Shown: positions 1 to 12,933 of the stretch, in pieces
Layout: every line of letters begins with the position of its first letter
How positions within the stretch are numbered: the first letter of the stretch is position 1
NCBI GenBank assembly: GCA_964035545.1
Contig: OZ037769.1
Location: forward strand, 11,725,133 to 11,789,132
Length of the DNA: 64,000 nucleotides
DNA from: Bugula neritina
Taxonomy: Eukaryota > Bryozoa > Gymnolaemata > Cheilostomatida > Bugulidae
Direction: 5' to 3'
Position numbers and translations under genes: made by a program
Notes under the pieces: generated by a model
The model's database searches: none
The model's input: the letters and a program-made list of their open reading frames with translations, nothing else
Told to the model about the DNA's origin: nothing

Positions 1-2180
1 CACTTGCTGGAAAAGTGCGGGAGTTTACTTCTCTTGATCACTCCCTTTCCATCATATCTAGTAGTATAAAAGAAGTATTAAATATAAATAGCAATATATT
101 AATCTATGCATGGTAATACTTATGCATGTTTACACCAATTCACCAGCACATTTATTGAACTTTTATTATATCAACCAAGTTAACCATTATACCTTTTATT
201 CATGCATGTAATATATTAATATTGATTGAAAAAGACATATATTCATATAATATATATTGTGTTATTGTAGGTTTTAATTGCTATGATGTGTATCTAATAT
301 ATGTTTTATATGTACATTATTATATAATTGTTGTGTCTAATCATGTATCAGTATGAAGATTTTAACATATTATGTTTCTGCTATGCAATAAAATATGCTA
401 AATAAACCACCATGTTTTTATGCAGTGTACAGCCTGGGAACTAATCTTTGTATATAATATCATTTACATATCATGTATATATTTGTACTATTTAGAGCTT
501 ATTCAAGTACAGTAAATATAGTAAGATAATGTAAACAGACAATTCACTATATCAACACCATTATGTAGTCTTGGCTACCCTGGGCTGTGACAATACTCCA
601 TGATTTATTAGTAGAGAAGAAAACTCCAGAAATATAAGTAGTTGGTGTAGGATATGTAATGATCACAATGTAAAACCAAAGTAATAATGTTGGTAGTTGT
701 AGTAGTGGTGGTGGTGGTGGTGGTGGTGGCGATGGCGGCGGTGGTAGTTATAGTAATGTGGTGGTGGTGGTGATCATAGTATTGGCAGCATTGGTGGAAA
801 AATATTAACTAGCTGATTTCTGAAGAGCTAGCCTAGCAACACTAGCAGGCTAAGTAAGGTGAAAGGGCAAACATCTAAAGCCGAACTATTTGTAACGTTG
901 GCATGTGAATAACTTATAATTCCATTGATTATATAATGTGATTTCACTTCAACTTTTGCTAACAAAATTTTCTGCTCATTTTACAAAATTATTGAGTTCA
1001 TAAATAATTCATTACCCTCAAATTTGTAATCTACTGTAATATTTTAAAATTGCATTAAATATTCAAATATACTTGTTAGCATATGTTTCATATTACCAGG
1101 GTATATAAATTGTAGAAGCCCACTTCAGTACAAGCTAATGCTGGTGAATCAATACAAATCATTTTAAAACCTGCTTAAGTCCTGAAAATTCAATAGAAAT
1201 GATTAAAAAACATATTTTGTTTTTTAACCCAACAGTACATGCATGCACAATAGGTTGACCTTATTTATGGCAGCAGAATTCATGTACCAGCTAAAGTTAT
1301 ATTTCTGTAAAAACAAGTATGCACATGATATAGGTATATCTGCAGCTGCTTTGCTTTTGCATTACAATCTTTCAATACTGCTTTTCCATGACCTCACATT
1401 ATATGTGAACGGATGCTCATACATGAATTTGGGGTTGCATTTTCGTTTAACTTATGTTTGTGATTTCCAAACATGGAATGAAAATCCACTTGCATAAAGC
1501 GAAGCTTGGAAATGTAGTGAGTGTTTCAATGTCAAAGAATGAAAGCGCCAATTCCAGGAACTGCTAGTTAATTCATGTTAAGTCATAATAATTAATAATT
1601 CGCATATCCAATAATCAAATTTCTCAATTGAATTGTAATCATTAGATGTGAAAACAGTAGTCAGCTAGCGGGTTGTGAGTAATCTACTATAACTAACAGA
1701 ACTGTAGAGTGTTGAAAATTCTTTTAAAACTATAACATAGAGGGTAAAATATTTGTAGCTGCAGCAAGGTCATTGGGTTAATCAGAACAACACTGCATGG
1801 CTATAGTAAAATCAGCACTAAAAAGACTGAAATGTTGCATGATTGTATGATTAGCTTTTTGATTTCATATCTTTGATATTCCCCCTGCCTGCTCAGTACT
1901 AGCTACTGTAGAATACAATCTCTAGCAACACTAGGCAGGGAAATACTTTTATATAGGTGAACTATAGTCTGGGTTTAGAGGAGTACCGTTACAAATTGGC
2001 TCATATTATTACTTGTCAACACCATAACTACAAGCACTTGATGGTCTGTAGCTGTGTTTACACCACGTCACTTATTATTATATCCTGCATGTGTGGTATT
2101 CACTAGTAACTAGTTTTATATTGCCACTTAAATTTGCCAAACTTTTCAGTGTAAATAAACTACAGTACACTTGAGTACAT
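1..2180. other. AT-rich intergenic sequence
   Basis: No coding region, RNA gene or mobile element could be supported here. Small ORFs exist (for example an 84-codon frame near 1243-1497) but have no splice context, composition or similarity that would set them apart from chance. The only structured element is a GGT-type triplet run near 690-775. Confidence 0.6.
690..775 (+). repeat. GGT/GTG triplet microsatellite, imperfect
   Basis: A run of about eight uninterrupted GGT units is followed by GCG/GAT variants and a second shorter GTG run, ending at 'gatcatag'. It is a simple interrupted trinucleotide repeat with no sign of coding use. Confidence 0.85.
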
Positions 2181-2214
2181 ATGAGCACTTTTATAGTGTA
2201 TATATGTGCAATTA

Positions 2215-2445
2215 CCTCCACACACTTGCACATGTGTAGCACACACACAACACATACACGATACACATACAAAACCCCCACACAAAACACACCCACACAA
2301 AACACACCCACACAAAACACACCCACACAAAATGCACACATAACACATGTACAATGTGCATGCACACACACATCCAAACACACAACACATACATGTAGGT
2401 ACATGTACACACATGACATGTATACATATGCATCACCTATGTGCA
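2215..2445 (+). repeat. CA-rich cryptic repeat with a 15-bp minisatellite core
   Basis: A strongly strand-asymmetric CA-rich tract. Its core, about 2277-2335, has roughly four tandem copies of a 15-bp unit (CCCACACAAAACACA). Flanks are degenerate CACACA/ACATGT. Overlapping ORFs rich in Thr/His/Pro or Cys/Val in several frames follow from the repeat and are not genes. Confidence 0.85.
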
Positions 2446-5400
2446 TATACATATAGCAGACTAAAACCTGCCCCTAGCCTTTAATAAATCCGCATGCATT
2501 TACTGCAGCCGTAAACCAAAGTCTCTAGAGCACTTTATAACTATAACACATTTCTCCTGATGTGATGCTATTTAAAGCTTGAAAAGCAAATAAGCTAAAT
2601 TGGTCATACTACAAGCTATCTATTATAATATATGGTAAAACATTTGATAAATGAATGCATGGAACACAATCTCTGGTATCCAAGCAAACAGTGCATTAAT
2701 TAATAAAGTAACAAACAGTTATAGATGAAACTTTCATGACCACCCTGTATACTGGTTGCGTAAGTGGTGTGAAATTAACTCTCATATCTTTTGACAGTAT
2801 TTATTTTGGTGTGAGTTTTATACAGCTAATAATGTACAACACTAATCAATTAGCCATACTACTTTGAGTTTGGCTAAAGTAGTTCATGCTTTTCATATAA
2901 CTGTAAAAAATATAATCCATTAGATTGGCAAAACTGCTGTAATACTGATTATTATAATGCTTAATGCAATTATCAAATCAATTTAAAAAAAAACTTTTTA
3001 GTTCAAAAGTACAAATAACCAAATCAAATTTGGACTAAAAACCCTTGTTGTTTTTATTCTCACTTTGACTTGCTTAATGTAATTCAGTACTATAATGTAT
3101 AAACTCTAAGAGCAATTAGATACAGATTATATGCAATCAATATAGATAAATATATTTCACTACAGATTGAATTGCAAAATTTCAAACCTAAGTATTTTGT
3201 TTAATATAAACACCCACTTTTGTCTTTCAGCAAACAATTTCCTATTTTGAAAATAGATACTATATTAATTTAGCATTTTATTTATTACACATTACAAATT
3301 AACATAAAATAACCAGACTCAAACTTTCTAGTTAATGATGATGAGAACAAATTGAAAACATTAGAAGAAACTTTATAATTTAGCTAATTACAATACTAGA
3401 AACATGCTGCGAGTGATTTAATGGAAATGTGAATTAAATACAATTAAAATGCATAATCACTTGAAATGTATGAGGTAGCAATTACATGATGTAGTTTGAG
3501 TTCACTACACTTATAGACATTTCACTATAGCTATTCTCATGCTCTAAATTTCTCATCACCTCATGACATGTTTACGTATTCACAGCACTACGTACTATAA
3601 AATAATTAGCATAAAAATAAACACAGATATCAGTAAGAATTTATGTTAATTCCAGACCCGGCTGGTTTACTGTAAGAAATAAAGTAAATTGGTTCAATTT
3701 CCGTCAAATAGCTATGACTTCCATTCCATAAGATTGACTGCCAAAACTAATAAAATTTTGATGAACTCTTAAAACCTGGAAATTGCTGTAACAACTTATA
3801 GGACTATCAAAACTTCTCTACAGCTCCTAACACACATCACACAATACATTATTACTAGCTTCCCATATTCCTTACAGTTTTCCAATAATTCGTCCTATGA
3901 ATAGTTTCATGATCCCTAATGAAATGATGAATACAATTTTTAGGAAGTTTTAAAAGGGTGGGCAACTAAAACTAATGACTCATTGAGACATTCCATTACA
4001 GAAAAGTGGTGTGACACTACAGATAGCAGGTAAAACAAACAACTATGGTTGATAAGCAACTGGGAGGAGAGACTGAGTAGAGGTACTCAAGTTACTATCA
4101 GTAGAATGTAGCTCAAGAATGTCTAGTAGTCTAGCTTATCATAACTACTTGAAATTAGTCAAATCTCTTATAAGAACTATCTCAAATGATGCATGCAGCA
4201 TAGCTATACCTAGTAATAAATGATATTACATTGTAGTAACTAAGCTATAATTATATAACCATGGGTACGTGGGCCATTGAAGTTTGATACAGAAGCGTGA
4301 AGTTCATAGACACTTCTGTCATGCAGTTTTGTTATTTGAATATAATTATTATTACAATGAATACACATTCCATAAGTCATCACCTGCTGCTTAGAAGTTA
4401 AAGAATTTCAGCTTTGTGAATTCAAATTTAAAATGTTGTGCTATACATCACTTTTCCCAAGCTTCAAACTATGTGAATGAATTATTCATTGATATTTCCA
4501 AACAGTTGCATCGAATTAAACTGCAACCAGAAGCTTATGCAAACCGCAACCACAAATTCATCATTTTGACCACCCAGTCATGTAATGCGAAGTATTGGAA
4601 AGGCAGTGATAATATACTTGTATTAAGTTGTATATAATAAGAATACCATCCCAAAACTACGCATGTGTGATATAAGTTAATATACAGCATTATATTAGTG
4701 TATACTTGAATTAGCTAGGTTTACTATATACTATTAAAGCTATATTCTATTATTTTTGCATCTGTTAAACATTATATGTACCCTTGAAATAATTTTATGC
4801 TTGCATATTGTGGAGTAACATAATACGTCGGTAGGCATGTTTCACAAGACATGATATGGTGCTGGCCACATTTATTATACCTCCAGCCATACCTGAAACC
4901 AGCTACTACAGTTTTTCTACTCATCTCAACTTAATTACATGAAATAGAAAATAAAGCATGACACGCAGATTAATGTAGCCTTGTGATATAGTATATGACA
5001 GCATTGAAGCAGCAATTTATGACAGCATATAAATAAAAAGTTATATACAATCTTCGGGGAAAATGCCTTTTTGTGAAACATTCAAAGTTGCACTTTACTG
5101 GTGATAATTGAGAATAAATAAGTATAAACATTGCTTTCTAAATAATTGTGAAGATAAAATTTATACACTCTTTCCTGTTTATAACTTCAAGTAAAAGTTT
5201 CTGCAATTTGTCTATAAAAAACAATGTTGTTCATAATTATAGTAATTATCTAAAGCTTCTACTATGTTACTTACAGTACAAACCATTGTTTCTACGCTAC
5301 TGATTATGATACGTGTATTATAGCTAAAGTTTCCACAATTGACTTTTGCATTAGGTTTATAAAACAAGTGTATGAATTAAAGTAGTTTTTATTAATAGCT

Positions 5401-7263
5401 GTTTAACATACCCAAATGGTTTCCTTTGCTTTTGATACTAGCTGTTGGATTGATAGGCAATAGTGAAAGGCATTATAAGTATTATCTATTGATAAATGGA
5501 TAGCTGTTTATAGGTTATCAATAAGTTGTAATCTAAGCCACACAATGCATGCTACTATCAGCACTGCATTTGCATTGTACGTGGCTATATATTTGGCTTA
5601 AGCTCATGCTTCAAAGGATAATAGGCAATTACACTTGAGAGACATCATTGTAGACTTACCAATGAGCTCTCCGCATGGACACAAATCACTGCTTGCTTTT
5701 GTTCAGAAATACTTCATATTTGATAGAAGAGCATGAACTAATATATGGATTTACATAAATTAAAGTTCAACACCCACCCAGGAATCTTTTAATGACTATG
5801 TTGCTACGAGTATGAATGAGCTACAGCAATGGAAGGCCATTTTCTTAAAAACTAGAGTTATCCCCCCTATTCAGTCAAGCGGTTACTAACTAACATTTTA
5901 CAGCATCCAACAAAACATATAGACATATTAGTTGTAATTTTTACTAGTTTATTGCAGCTTAGATTATTGTGATCACAGAAAGCTTTTCTTTATACAGTGA
6001 CTGCTCTCTACCTGTATGACTCCAAGCTTGGCTATGCAAATATTTTTGACCAAAAAGAGACTGAAAATTTGATAACTTTCTATGCTGTGTTGTCTGGAAC
6101 TATTAGTTATCGAGTCATTATATTATGCTTATACGTGTAGTGCAGAATATAGCAGAGACCATAAGTTAACAGCATATTGATCTGTACAGGCCAACAGCGG
6201 AAAAGGAAGAATACCTAAAACCTTCACTATTCTGTCAAAAAATTCTTATTCAATAGTCAAAGACTTTTCTTAGTACTTAGCAATTTTGTGCAGAAGTTTA
6301 AAATAATAATATGTATGTTTTTTATACAACCAAATCATCTAGTTCTAGATGACTGGCTTAGCTTGGGGAAGAGAAGAAAACCCGGCTGTCCTTATGAAGG
6401 AGGGTGAATAGTAAATAGTTGAGGGAAGTAAATGCAAGGCTCAAAAATGCAGATATAAATAGAACTTCTCAATAATCTATAATATACATCAAACGGGCAT
6501 GTAGCTGTTTATATCCCGTTATGCTTAGTCATCCCATGACCTAATGCAAGCAGTAAGCTAAGCTATAGTTATCATTGATGTCTCCAGATATTAGAGCCTG
6601 GAATTACTATTATAACCGTCTGTTAGCATCCTTGAAGTTAACCATAAAGCGCAACGATAACAAATTTAATATATTCACCCTTTCTATATAAACAAATAAA
6701 TATCTCATTTTTATTCTACAACAGAACCTACTATTTAGTAAAATATAATAAAAAATTAATTTAGAAACATGAAAAAATATTTCAAAGCCACAAAATATTA
6801 TTTCGAATCTTTGTAATACAAAAGAAGTATAGCATTTAAATACAACCGTTGTATACTTATTAGATAATGGTTTGACTATATAGAAACTGACTGTTGATTG
6901 TAAAGTGTTAAAACCCTTAAATTATTAATATGTTAAAGTATTAAATTATAATGGCCAAAATGTGCTACACAAATACCTCACATTATACAGGTAAAACCAC
7001 AAGAAAAAAACCACAGAAGCAAATAATTTATATTAAATATTCTAAAATAGGTGAGTACTGACTGAAACTGTAATTATTAAAAACATTTTAGCTAACATTA
7101 AATAGAACATTAATCGAGAAATATTAATTAAAGAAATCTTCATTGTAAAAGCACAAAACTGATTAAAATTGAAATTCATTAACAATGGAAGGCAAAGCAA
7201 CATTAAGTAGAAAAGTTGTTCAATCACGGAACATTGAGCATTGTAAACAGAGAGAGAAATCTG
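2446..7263. other. Intergenic sequence, nothing firmly identified
   Basis: AT-rich sequence without a supportable gene. On the minus strand a good donor (CATTG|GTAAGT) near 5660 follows a short open segment reading SSDLCPCGELIG. This could be an isolated exon or chance, and no partner exons were found. No repeats of note were seen. Confidence 0.5.
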
Positions 7264-8117
7264 CTAAGAGAGTGGGGAGGTAACAGAGAGTGAGTTGCCA
7301 TCAGGGTCAGTAATCTGCTGCCATGCAGTTGAGTCATGAGACGGCAGCAGTCCCAAAGGAGAGAGATGGGAGAGAGACTTGTAATACAGACAGAGAGAAG
7401 ACTTAGAAGGAGGTGGCATTGTAACGGCAGCATCAAACCTCAGCATGAATTCGCAGTACCTATTGCCAAGGGGGAAGGTAACACTGTCAACCTACAATAG
7501 AGAATGTACACTAAGGAATCAGCCTTGTAGCTCATTGTTCAGTACACAGCGGATCTTATATCTGCATTTGTATATCTGAATACAGACTTCTGCATACAGA
7601 TATGCAAAACACCTGTGTGCCTATGTGTCAGTGAAAACCTTTGTAAATTGAAACCCCATACCAACCCTGTCTCCTCTACTGTCTCCTCTATGTAAGTATT
7701 CTAGCATTACTAAAGATACTACACAGCTAGAAAGAGTTGAGTTATCAGTATACATGCTTTCACAAAAATGTAACAGTAGATAACCAGGCCTTGCATTGTA
7801 TTCTATTCATAACTTGACACCAAAAAAGGCAAACATTGAATCAACAACTATTTCTTGTTTGAAAAGAAGCGTGATATCTACCTGACTAGAATCTGTTTCA
7901 ACAAGTGGCTGTGTAGAGAACATTGTCGAGTAGAACTTCTTACACTCCTCCATGGAAGACTGACTACTGGTGTTTAAAATAAACTGGATTCCACTAGACA
8001 TACCTGTAAGGAAGTTCAAAGTGAATCGGTCACGAAAATGGTGTTATCGTGTCAGTATGCACAGTTTGTCTTTTTCTTCATGCGGGGAAGTAGTATTAGT
8101 AGTATTAGTACTAGTAC

Positions 8118-8149
<32 letters not shown>

Positions 8150-10766
8150 CTAGTAGTATTAGTAGTAGTACTAGTGGTAGTAGTAGTAGTAGTAGTACTA
8201 GTAGTAGTAGTGCTAGTAGCAACAGAAGTGATAGACAAACCTGAACTGAGCCGAACAGCAAACCCGACAGAGGGGGAGAGCTTGTGAACAAAAAGCTGAC
8301 TATTCTCCAACTTGTGAACTACTCTGTCTATCTTCAGCCAGTTCTTAGAGTTGAGCTGATTGCACATGGACTGATAGCGGGAGTGGGTGGTGGGCAGCTT
8401 CGTACTCAGACTGAAGAGGATGATGATCCTGGGCATCTCACCGCCGCTAATTGTTGCCTCGGTATTAGCGCTACTCTCAGACACATGCATGAACCTGAGT
8501 GAGATGTAGCACAGAGAGGTGGCGTCACCAAGGATTGTATTACGATAAAAATAAGTTGAACTATTACAAAATGCAACTATAATTACGGTCAATCTCAACA
8601 AACTTCATTTTCATTATCTTGAATAATTTTATCAACAGCCATTAGAATAATATAAAGAATTAAAAAACTAACTAATGATCGTTGCAAATTATTTATAGAA
8701 AATAAATTTCATAACCCAACAATAGTTACGGTTTCAACTATTACAAAATTCATTCTGTTGCAAATACATGTAACTTGTTTAGAAATATTCTGCTGAATGA
8801 GAAATAATAATTTCTTTAGAGCTGCTCGGCAAAAACACCATTGAATAACTCAACGATGAGTGTGTGTAAACATGCCTTACTGTAGCTGTGTTGGTTAACT
8901 AAAAAATACTTACAGATTTCCTGCAAATGGAGTGAGAATAGCTTCTTTTACGTCATTGCAGAACTCAGACTTCGTGGAGGATGGCTGAGGGATGTGAACA
9001 AAGCAAGGGTATATCACCTGGGTACTCAGTGCAGCTGTGAACACAAGATAGGATAGTGTGAGTCAGAAGTGACTTTGGGCTGTCTGATGAATGTGTGTGT
9101 AAATGTAGAGGTCAGAGGTGAAGTAGATGTAGAGGTCAGAGGTGAAGTAGATGTAGACGTCAGAGGTGAAGTAGATGTAGAGGTGAAGTAGATGTAGAGG
9201 TCAGAGGTGAAGTAGATGTAGAGGTCAGAGGTGAAGTAGATGTAGAAGTAGATGTAGAGGTTAGAGGTGAAGTAGATGTTAAGGTAGTCGATGGTAAATA
9301 TTAGGATCAAAGGTCAAGTAGATGTAGAGGTTAAAGGTAAAGCGGATGTAGGTGTCAGAGGTCAAGTTGATGTAGAGGTTAAAAGTAAAGCGGATGTATG
9401 GGTCAAGATTATGTAGAGGTCAGGGATACAGTAGATGCACCATAACAGCAGCAAAAGTAAACTAACAATTATAGAAACATGGCTCCTGCATTGTACAAGA
9501 TAAACATAGATAAATACACAAGACTCACTTTGCATGCTACTGTACGAAAAAGGCATATCATTACAGAAAATCTTTACGTCCTCGTCTGTATCGAATTTGA
9601 CTAGCAATAGAGACCCTTTCCATCTACAAAACCGCGTGTAGCATATAACAGAATGAGAATATGAAACAACACTAATAACCCTAAAAAAAATTTCAGATAA
9701 ACAACCTCACAGAAATCAATGCTGTGTTGAAAACGCTAGAGACGCCACTACATGGCATAGTGACATTCATACCTGCATATTTGAGCAGACCGAGATTTAG
9801 AATTTATCTTTTGCTTAAGCACATCACTTGTTGGTGTGGGAGATACATCAACAAGTAAGAGACGAGTTTCTGACAACCCTTGGGTTGAACTGTTCAACTT
9901 TTCCCCCCAACTCGCAGAGACCTAGATTAATATTATACAACATCAGAATACTCAACAACATATAAACTACTACAAGTAACAACTCATTGGGTGTTCACAT
10001 CAGAAATACTGTTGCAGGTTCGATGCAGGCACCAAGGTGTAAGTAATCTTGGGCCTCAAACAGGCCTGAGAGAATAATTGATAGACATAAAGACAAGTCA
10101 AGCATAAGCTGCACACTCCAGTAACAAATGCTAAGATTAATAAAACTACATGATTTTTCAAATGCTGAATTACTGAACAATTTGAAATGTTTTCTTGACA
10201 ACACAACAAACTTCTACACAGGACGCTGTTTACTTGAAGTTCAGCATCAAAAGTACTTACTGAAGTAAGTAAACCAGTTCTAACACTTTACAATTTAGAT
10301 AAAAAATACTGATATGAAGCTCTAATCAAATCAAATAAACCATTTTATCTGATGATCATGTTATGCAATATCAACCAGATTTGAAATTGTGGCTACGCTG
10401 TGTGTTTGTGTCTATACATGACTTTACTGAGCACTGAAGAAACTGTTATAGCTCCATCCTAAATTCTCACAAACCGAAATACCTGACTGAATGAATAAAG
10501 CATCGGATGTTTTATTCAATGCATTACAAGGGTTCAAATTACCAACAAACTGCTTTACCAGTGAGAAGAGGTTATTTGATGAGGCATGGTCAGTTTCATC
10601 TTGCCCGGGTGGTGTCAATGAGCTCCCCGACTCTACCTTAAGACGACCAATCCGCTCATACACGACACTAACCAGAGAATACCTTCGCTCTGATGTATAA
10701 TCAACATCCTGTCTTGGGAAGATATTGGAGCTGTCAAGATTAGACATTTCACATCTAGCACATTTC
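7264..10766 (-). CDS. FAM124-like protein, multi-exon gene (5' end may be incomplete)
   Basis: Eight minus-strand exons join in phase with GT-AG borders: 10766-10493, 10065-10010, 9921-9773, 9623-9529, 9034-8914, 8560-8241, 8003-7819 and 7491-7264 (TAG stop). They give about 400 codons. The C-terminal ~240 residues follow the FAM124 domain layout as I know it: a hydrophobic strand (IIILFSLSTKL), a GFAVRLSSG segment leading to a strand and an EECKKFYSTMF helix, then LGLLP, a Trp and DPDGNSL at the end, matching the family's LLP...W...D-DGN signature. FAM124 proteins are poorly understood and VOC/glyoxalase-like; no function is claimed. Upstream, exons 3-4 read like an RRM-type fold (SETRLLLVDVSP, a helix, then GSLLLVKFDTDEDVKIF), which I infer only. 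The first exon starts at a plausible acceptor and has an in-frame ATG at 10747, so the true start may lie farther upstream. The 7819/7491 junction is the least certain. Confidence 0.68.
8094..8222 (+). repeat. AGT/ACT triplet microsatellite inside an intron
   Basis: About 130 bp of AGT units interspersed with ACT and ATT. It lies between exons 8560-8241 and 8003-7819 of the FAM124-like gene, directly after the splice donor at 8240. It produces poly-Ser, poly-Val and poly-Thr frames that are artefacts. Placing it in an intron keeps the flanking domain contiguous. Confidence 0.85.
9100..9432 (+). repeat. 24-bp minisatellite inside an intron
   Basis: Tandem copies of a 24-bp unit (ATGTAGAGGTCAGAGGTGAA plus GTAG), regular to about 9260 and then degenerate with shortened units to about 9430. 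It fills most of the intron between exons 9623-9529 and 9034-8914 of the FAM124-like gene. Likely length-polymorphic. Confidence 0.85.
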
Positions 10767-11899
10767 CTGAATAAACAAGCCGTAATTCTTGCATAAAATT
10801 AACTTTTTTATTGAATTATAAAATATACAAGTCTCAAAGACACCACTGATTACGTTGCAAATGGCTATTAAATAAAGATTAAGCTTTAAATAGCAAATAA
10901 ATTTAATAGAACTTCATAAATTTGAAGTTTCAGAAATATCAAAATAATAAAAAATTGATTTTGTGATGGTTTATATTGGCAAGTTTAAACATCATTTTAG
11001 GATGACATTTTTTTAACTAAAATATGGCAACTTGAATATGAAAAGTAGATACTCACACTGCTATTTTTTATTTTTTTTGAATTGCATTATAACACCAATA
11101 CTACCAGCACTATTATTACTATACTATGCAATATCAGGAGTTTCTTTTCCTAACCTATGACTATTGATGAGTACCACTATGGATTAGTAAACAGCTACAA
11201 AATCATGGTTTAAACTAATACTATACATTCTGGGACTAAGTAGAAATAAATATATTGTTATTTTCATTATAATTATTAACCAGTACAATAAATATGAGCC
11301 TACTACCTACATATGTTAGTTATAACACTAAAATTAAATATGAAATTATAAAATAAATCATAAATATATTAACATTTTATTATAGGCCTAAACCATTACA
11401 AAATAATCACTATACTTATAATGCTGCTCATTTGTAAACTTGATATTCATACTTATGCTGATAGCAATAGACTGCAATAACTAGCAGAATAATAGTTTGA
11501 AATTGACCGTTTGAAAATAGGCTATCCCTAAACGCTAATGTAATAGTACAAGATGTTTGGTTCCACCCAAAATATATTTAAATTGCTCTTCAAATTGATA
11601 ATAGCAAAATACCAAAACCTACACATATACTTACAAAAAAAGTAAATAGCTAAGTTAAAAGTAAGCAATAATATGTTAATCATAATTATAATACAAATGA
11701 AATATTGAATTATATAAGGCTGGATATTAGTTGGATTAATTATAGTGTACAAATAATTGTATAGGTGTAAGGAAAGCCTAAAAATTAAAATTTTAATTTA
11801 TAATAGAACAAAAAGTATAGGTCCCAAAAAAGTAAACAAGTTTCATCACAATTAGAGGGTGTAGTGGTAGACTGCAGCAACAACTATGAACAGCGCTAC
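10767..11899. other. AT-rich sequence upstream of the FAM124-like gene
   Basis: Either 5' flank or a first intron of the FAM124-like gene. No TATA box, CpG-rich stretch or further exon could be picked out with confidence. Confidence 0.4.
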
Positions 11900-12835
11900 T
11901 CATGCATATACTGTTGAGAGTGACACTAACAGTAACTGTGAGATCTATAAATTAGGGTCAATCAAGTAACAGTGCGAGTAAAAGTGTGAGTATTAATGTG
12001 AACTATCACTAAGTTACTAATACTATCACTATGACTATGCGTATGAGACTAAAATTTAATGTAACAGTAAGTAACTTGGTAACTATTAATTCAATAAAAT
12101 TAAACTAGTGCTTATGCCTTATCCTTAGTTATAGTTATACTAATACTTATAGTATTACTTTAACTATTAGTATTAGACATAGTTCAATACCTGAATAAGT
12201 TTCATAGTCACAATGAATATGACAATTACATTTAATATGAGTATGACTATCACTATCAGTATCTATCACTATGACTATCAATATACGTATTAGTAACTAT
12301 TAGTATCAGTAAATTACTATTATTCAAACATGAAACAATCATATTTTAATGATTGATATCGTCGTGGCCGTGGCTACACTTAATCTTATGACATTGACTA
12401 CTGGTACTACTACTAGTCTACTACTAGACCTAGTTTAGTAGACGTAGTAAATACTAAATTCGAATTAAGTGATCGACTATAACCATAAGTTATAACTTTT
12501 ACTTATACTGAGTTATAGTATAACTATAAGCAACTCAGTATGAGTTGCCACTTAGTCAATTACTAACAGCAACTATAGTCTAACTATAAGCCTGATCACT
12601 ATGAGTATGAGTAAAAGTAAGACTCTCACCCTAAGTTTATAAATATAAGTCTAAGTGTAACATCAACTACAACTAAAAGTAAAACTAAAAGTAAAAGTAA
12701 AAGTAAAACTAAAAGTTTTACTCAGTAAAAGTAAAAGTACAATAAAGTGTCTAATTTATTTTTTAACTTTAGTTTAAGTCTAAAAGTGAAACTAGCAGTA
12801 AAAGTTTTAGTCTTTCTCAAAGATTTGAATGACAG
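11900..12835. repeat. Degenerate hexamer-type repeat domain
   Basis: About 0.9 kb made largely of short words such as ACTAT, AGTAT, AGTAAC and AAAAGT that recur at roughly 6-bp spacing. The most regular part is 12665-12745, where AAAAGT and AAAACT alternate. Both complementary forms (AGTAN and NTACT) occur, so the tract can self-pair extensively. It looks like an old, decayed simple-sequence array. Confidence 0.65.
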
Positions 12836-12905
12836 CATTTTCTAATCAATCAACATTATCATATAATGATGATAATATAATAATGATATAATAATGATAA
12901 TGATG

Positions 12906-12933
12906 GACCTGTAAATCTTGAAATTTACAGGTC
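12906..12933. other. Perfect 11-bp inverted repeat (hairpin)
   Basis: GACCTGTAAAT at 12906-12916 and ATTTACAGGTC at 12923-12933 are exact reverse complements separated by 6 nt. It follows an ATAATGAT-rich tract. No T-run or gene end lies beside it, and it does not resemble the metazoan histone 3' stem-loop. Function unknown. Confidence 0.6.

Noticed and set aside
1243-1497. 84-codon ORF
   Set aside because: No start context, splice signals or recognisable residues; expected by chance.
2078-2456. Several overlapping ORFs rich in Cys/Val or Thr/His
   Set aside because: Direct by-products of the CA-rich minisatellite.
8044-8601. Single 185-codon ORF running through the triplet repeat
   Set aside because: The triplet part lies beyond a good donor (TTCAG|GTTTGT at 8241/8240), and splicing to 8003 restores a contiguous FAM124-like domain. 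The Thr-rich tail is intron.
12906-12933. Perfect hairpin as a terminator or histone-type 3' end
   Set aside because: No adjacent gene end or T-run, and no similarity to the histone stem-loop. Kept only as an inverted repeat.
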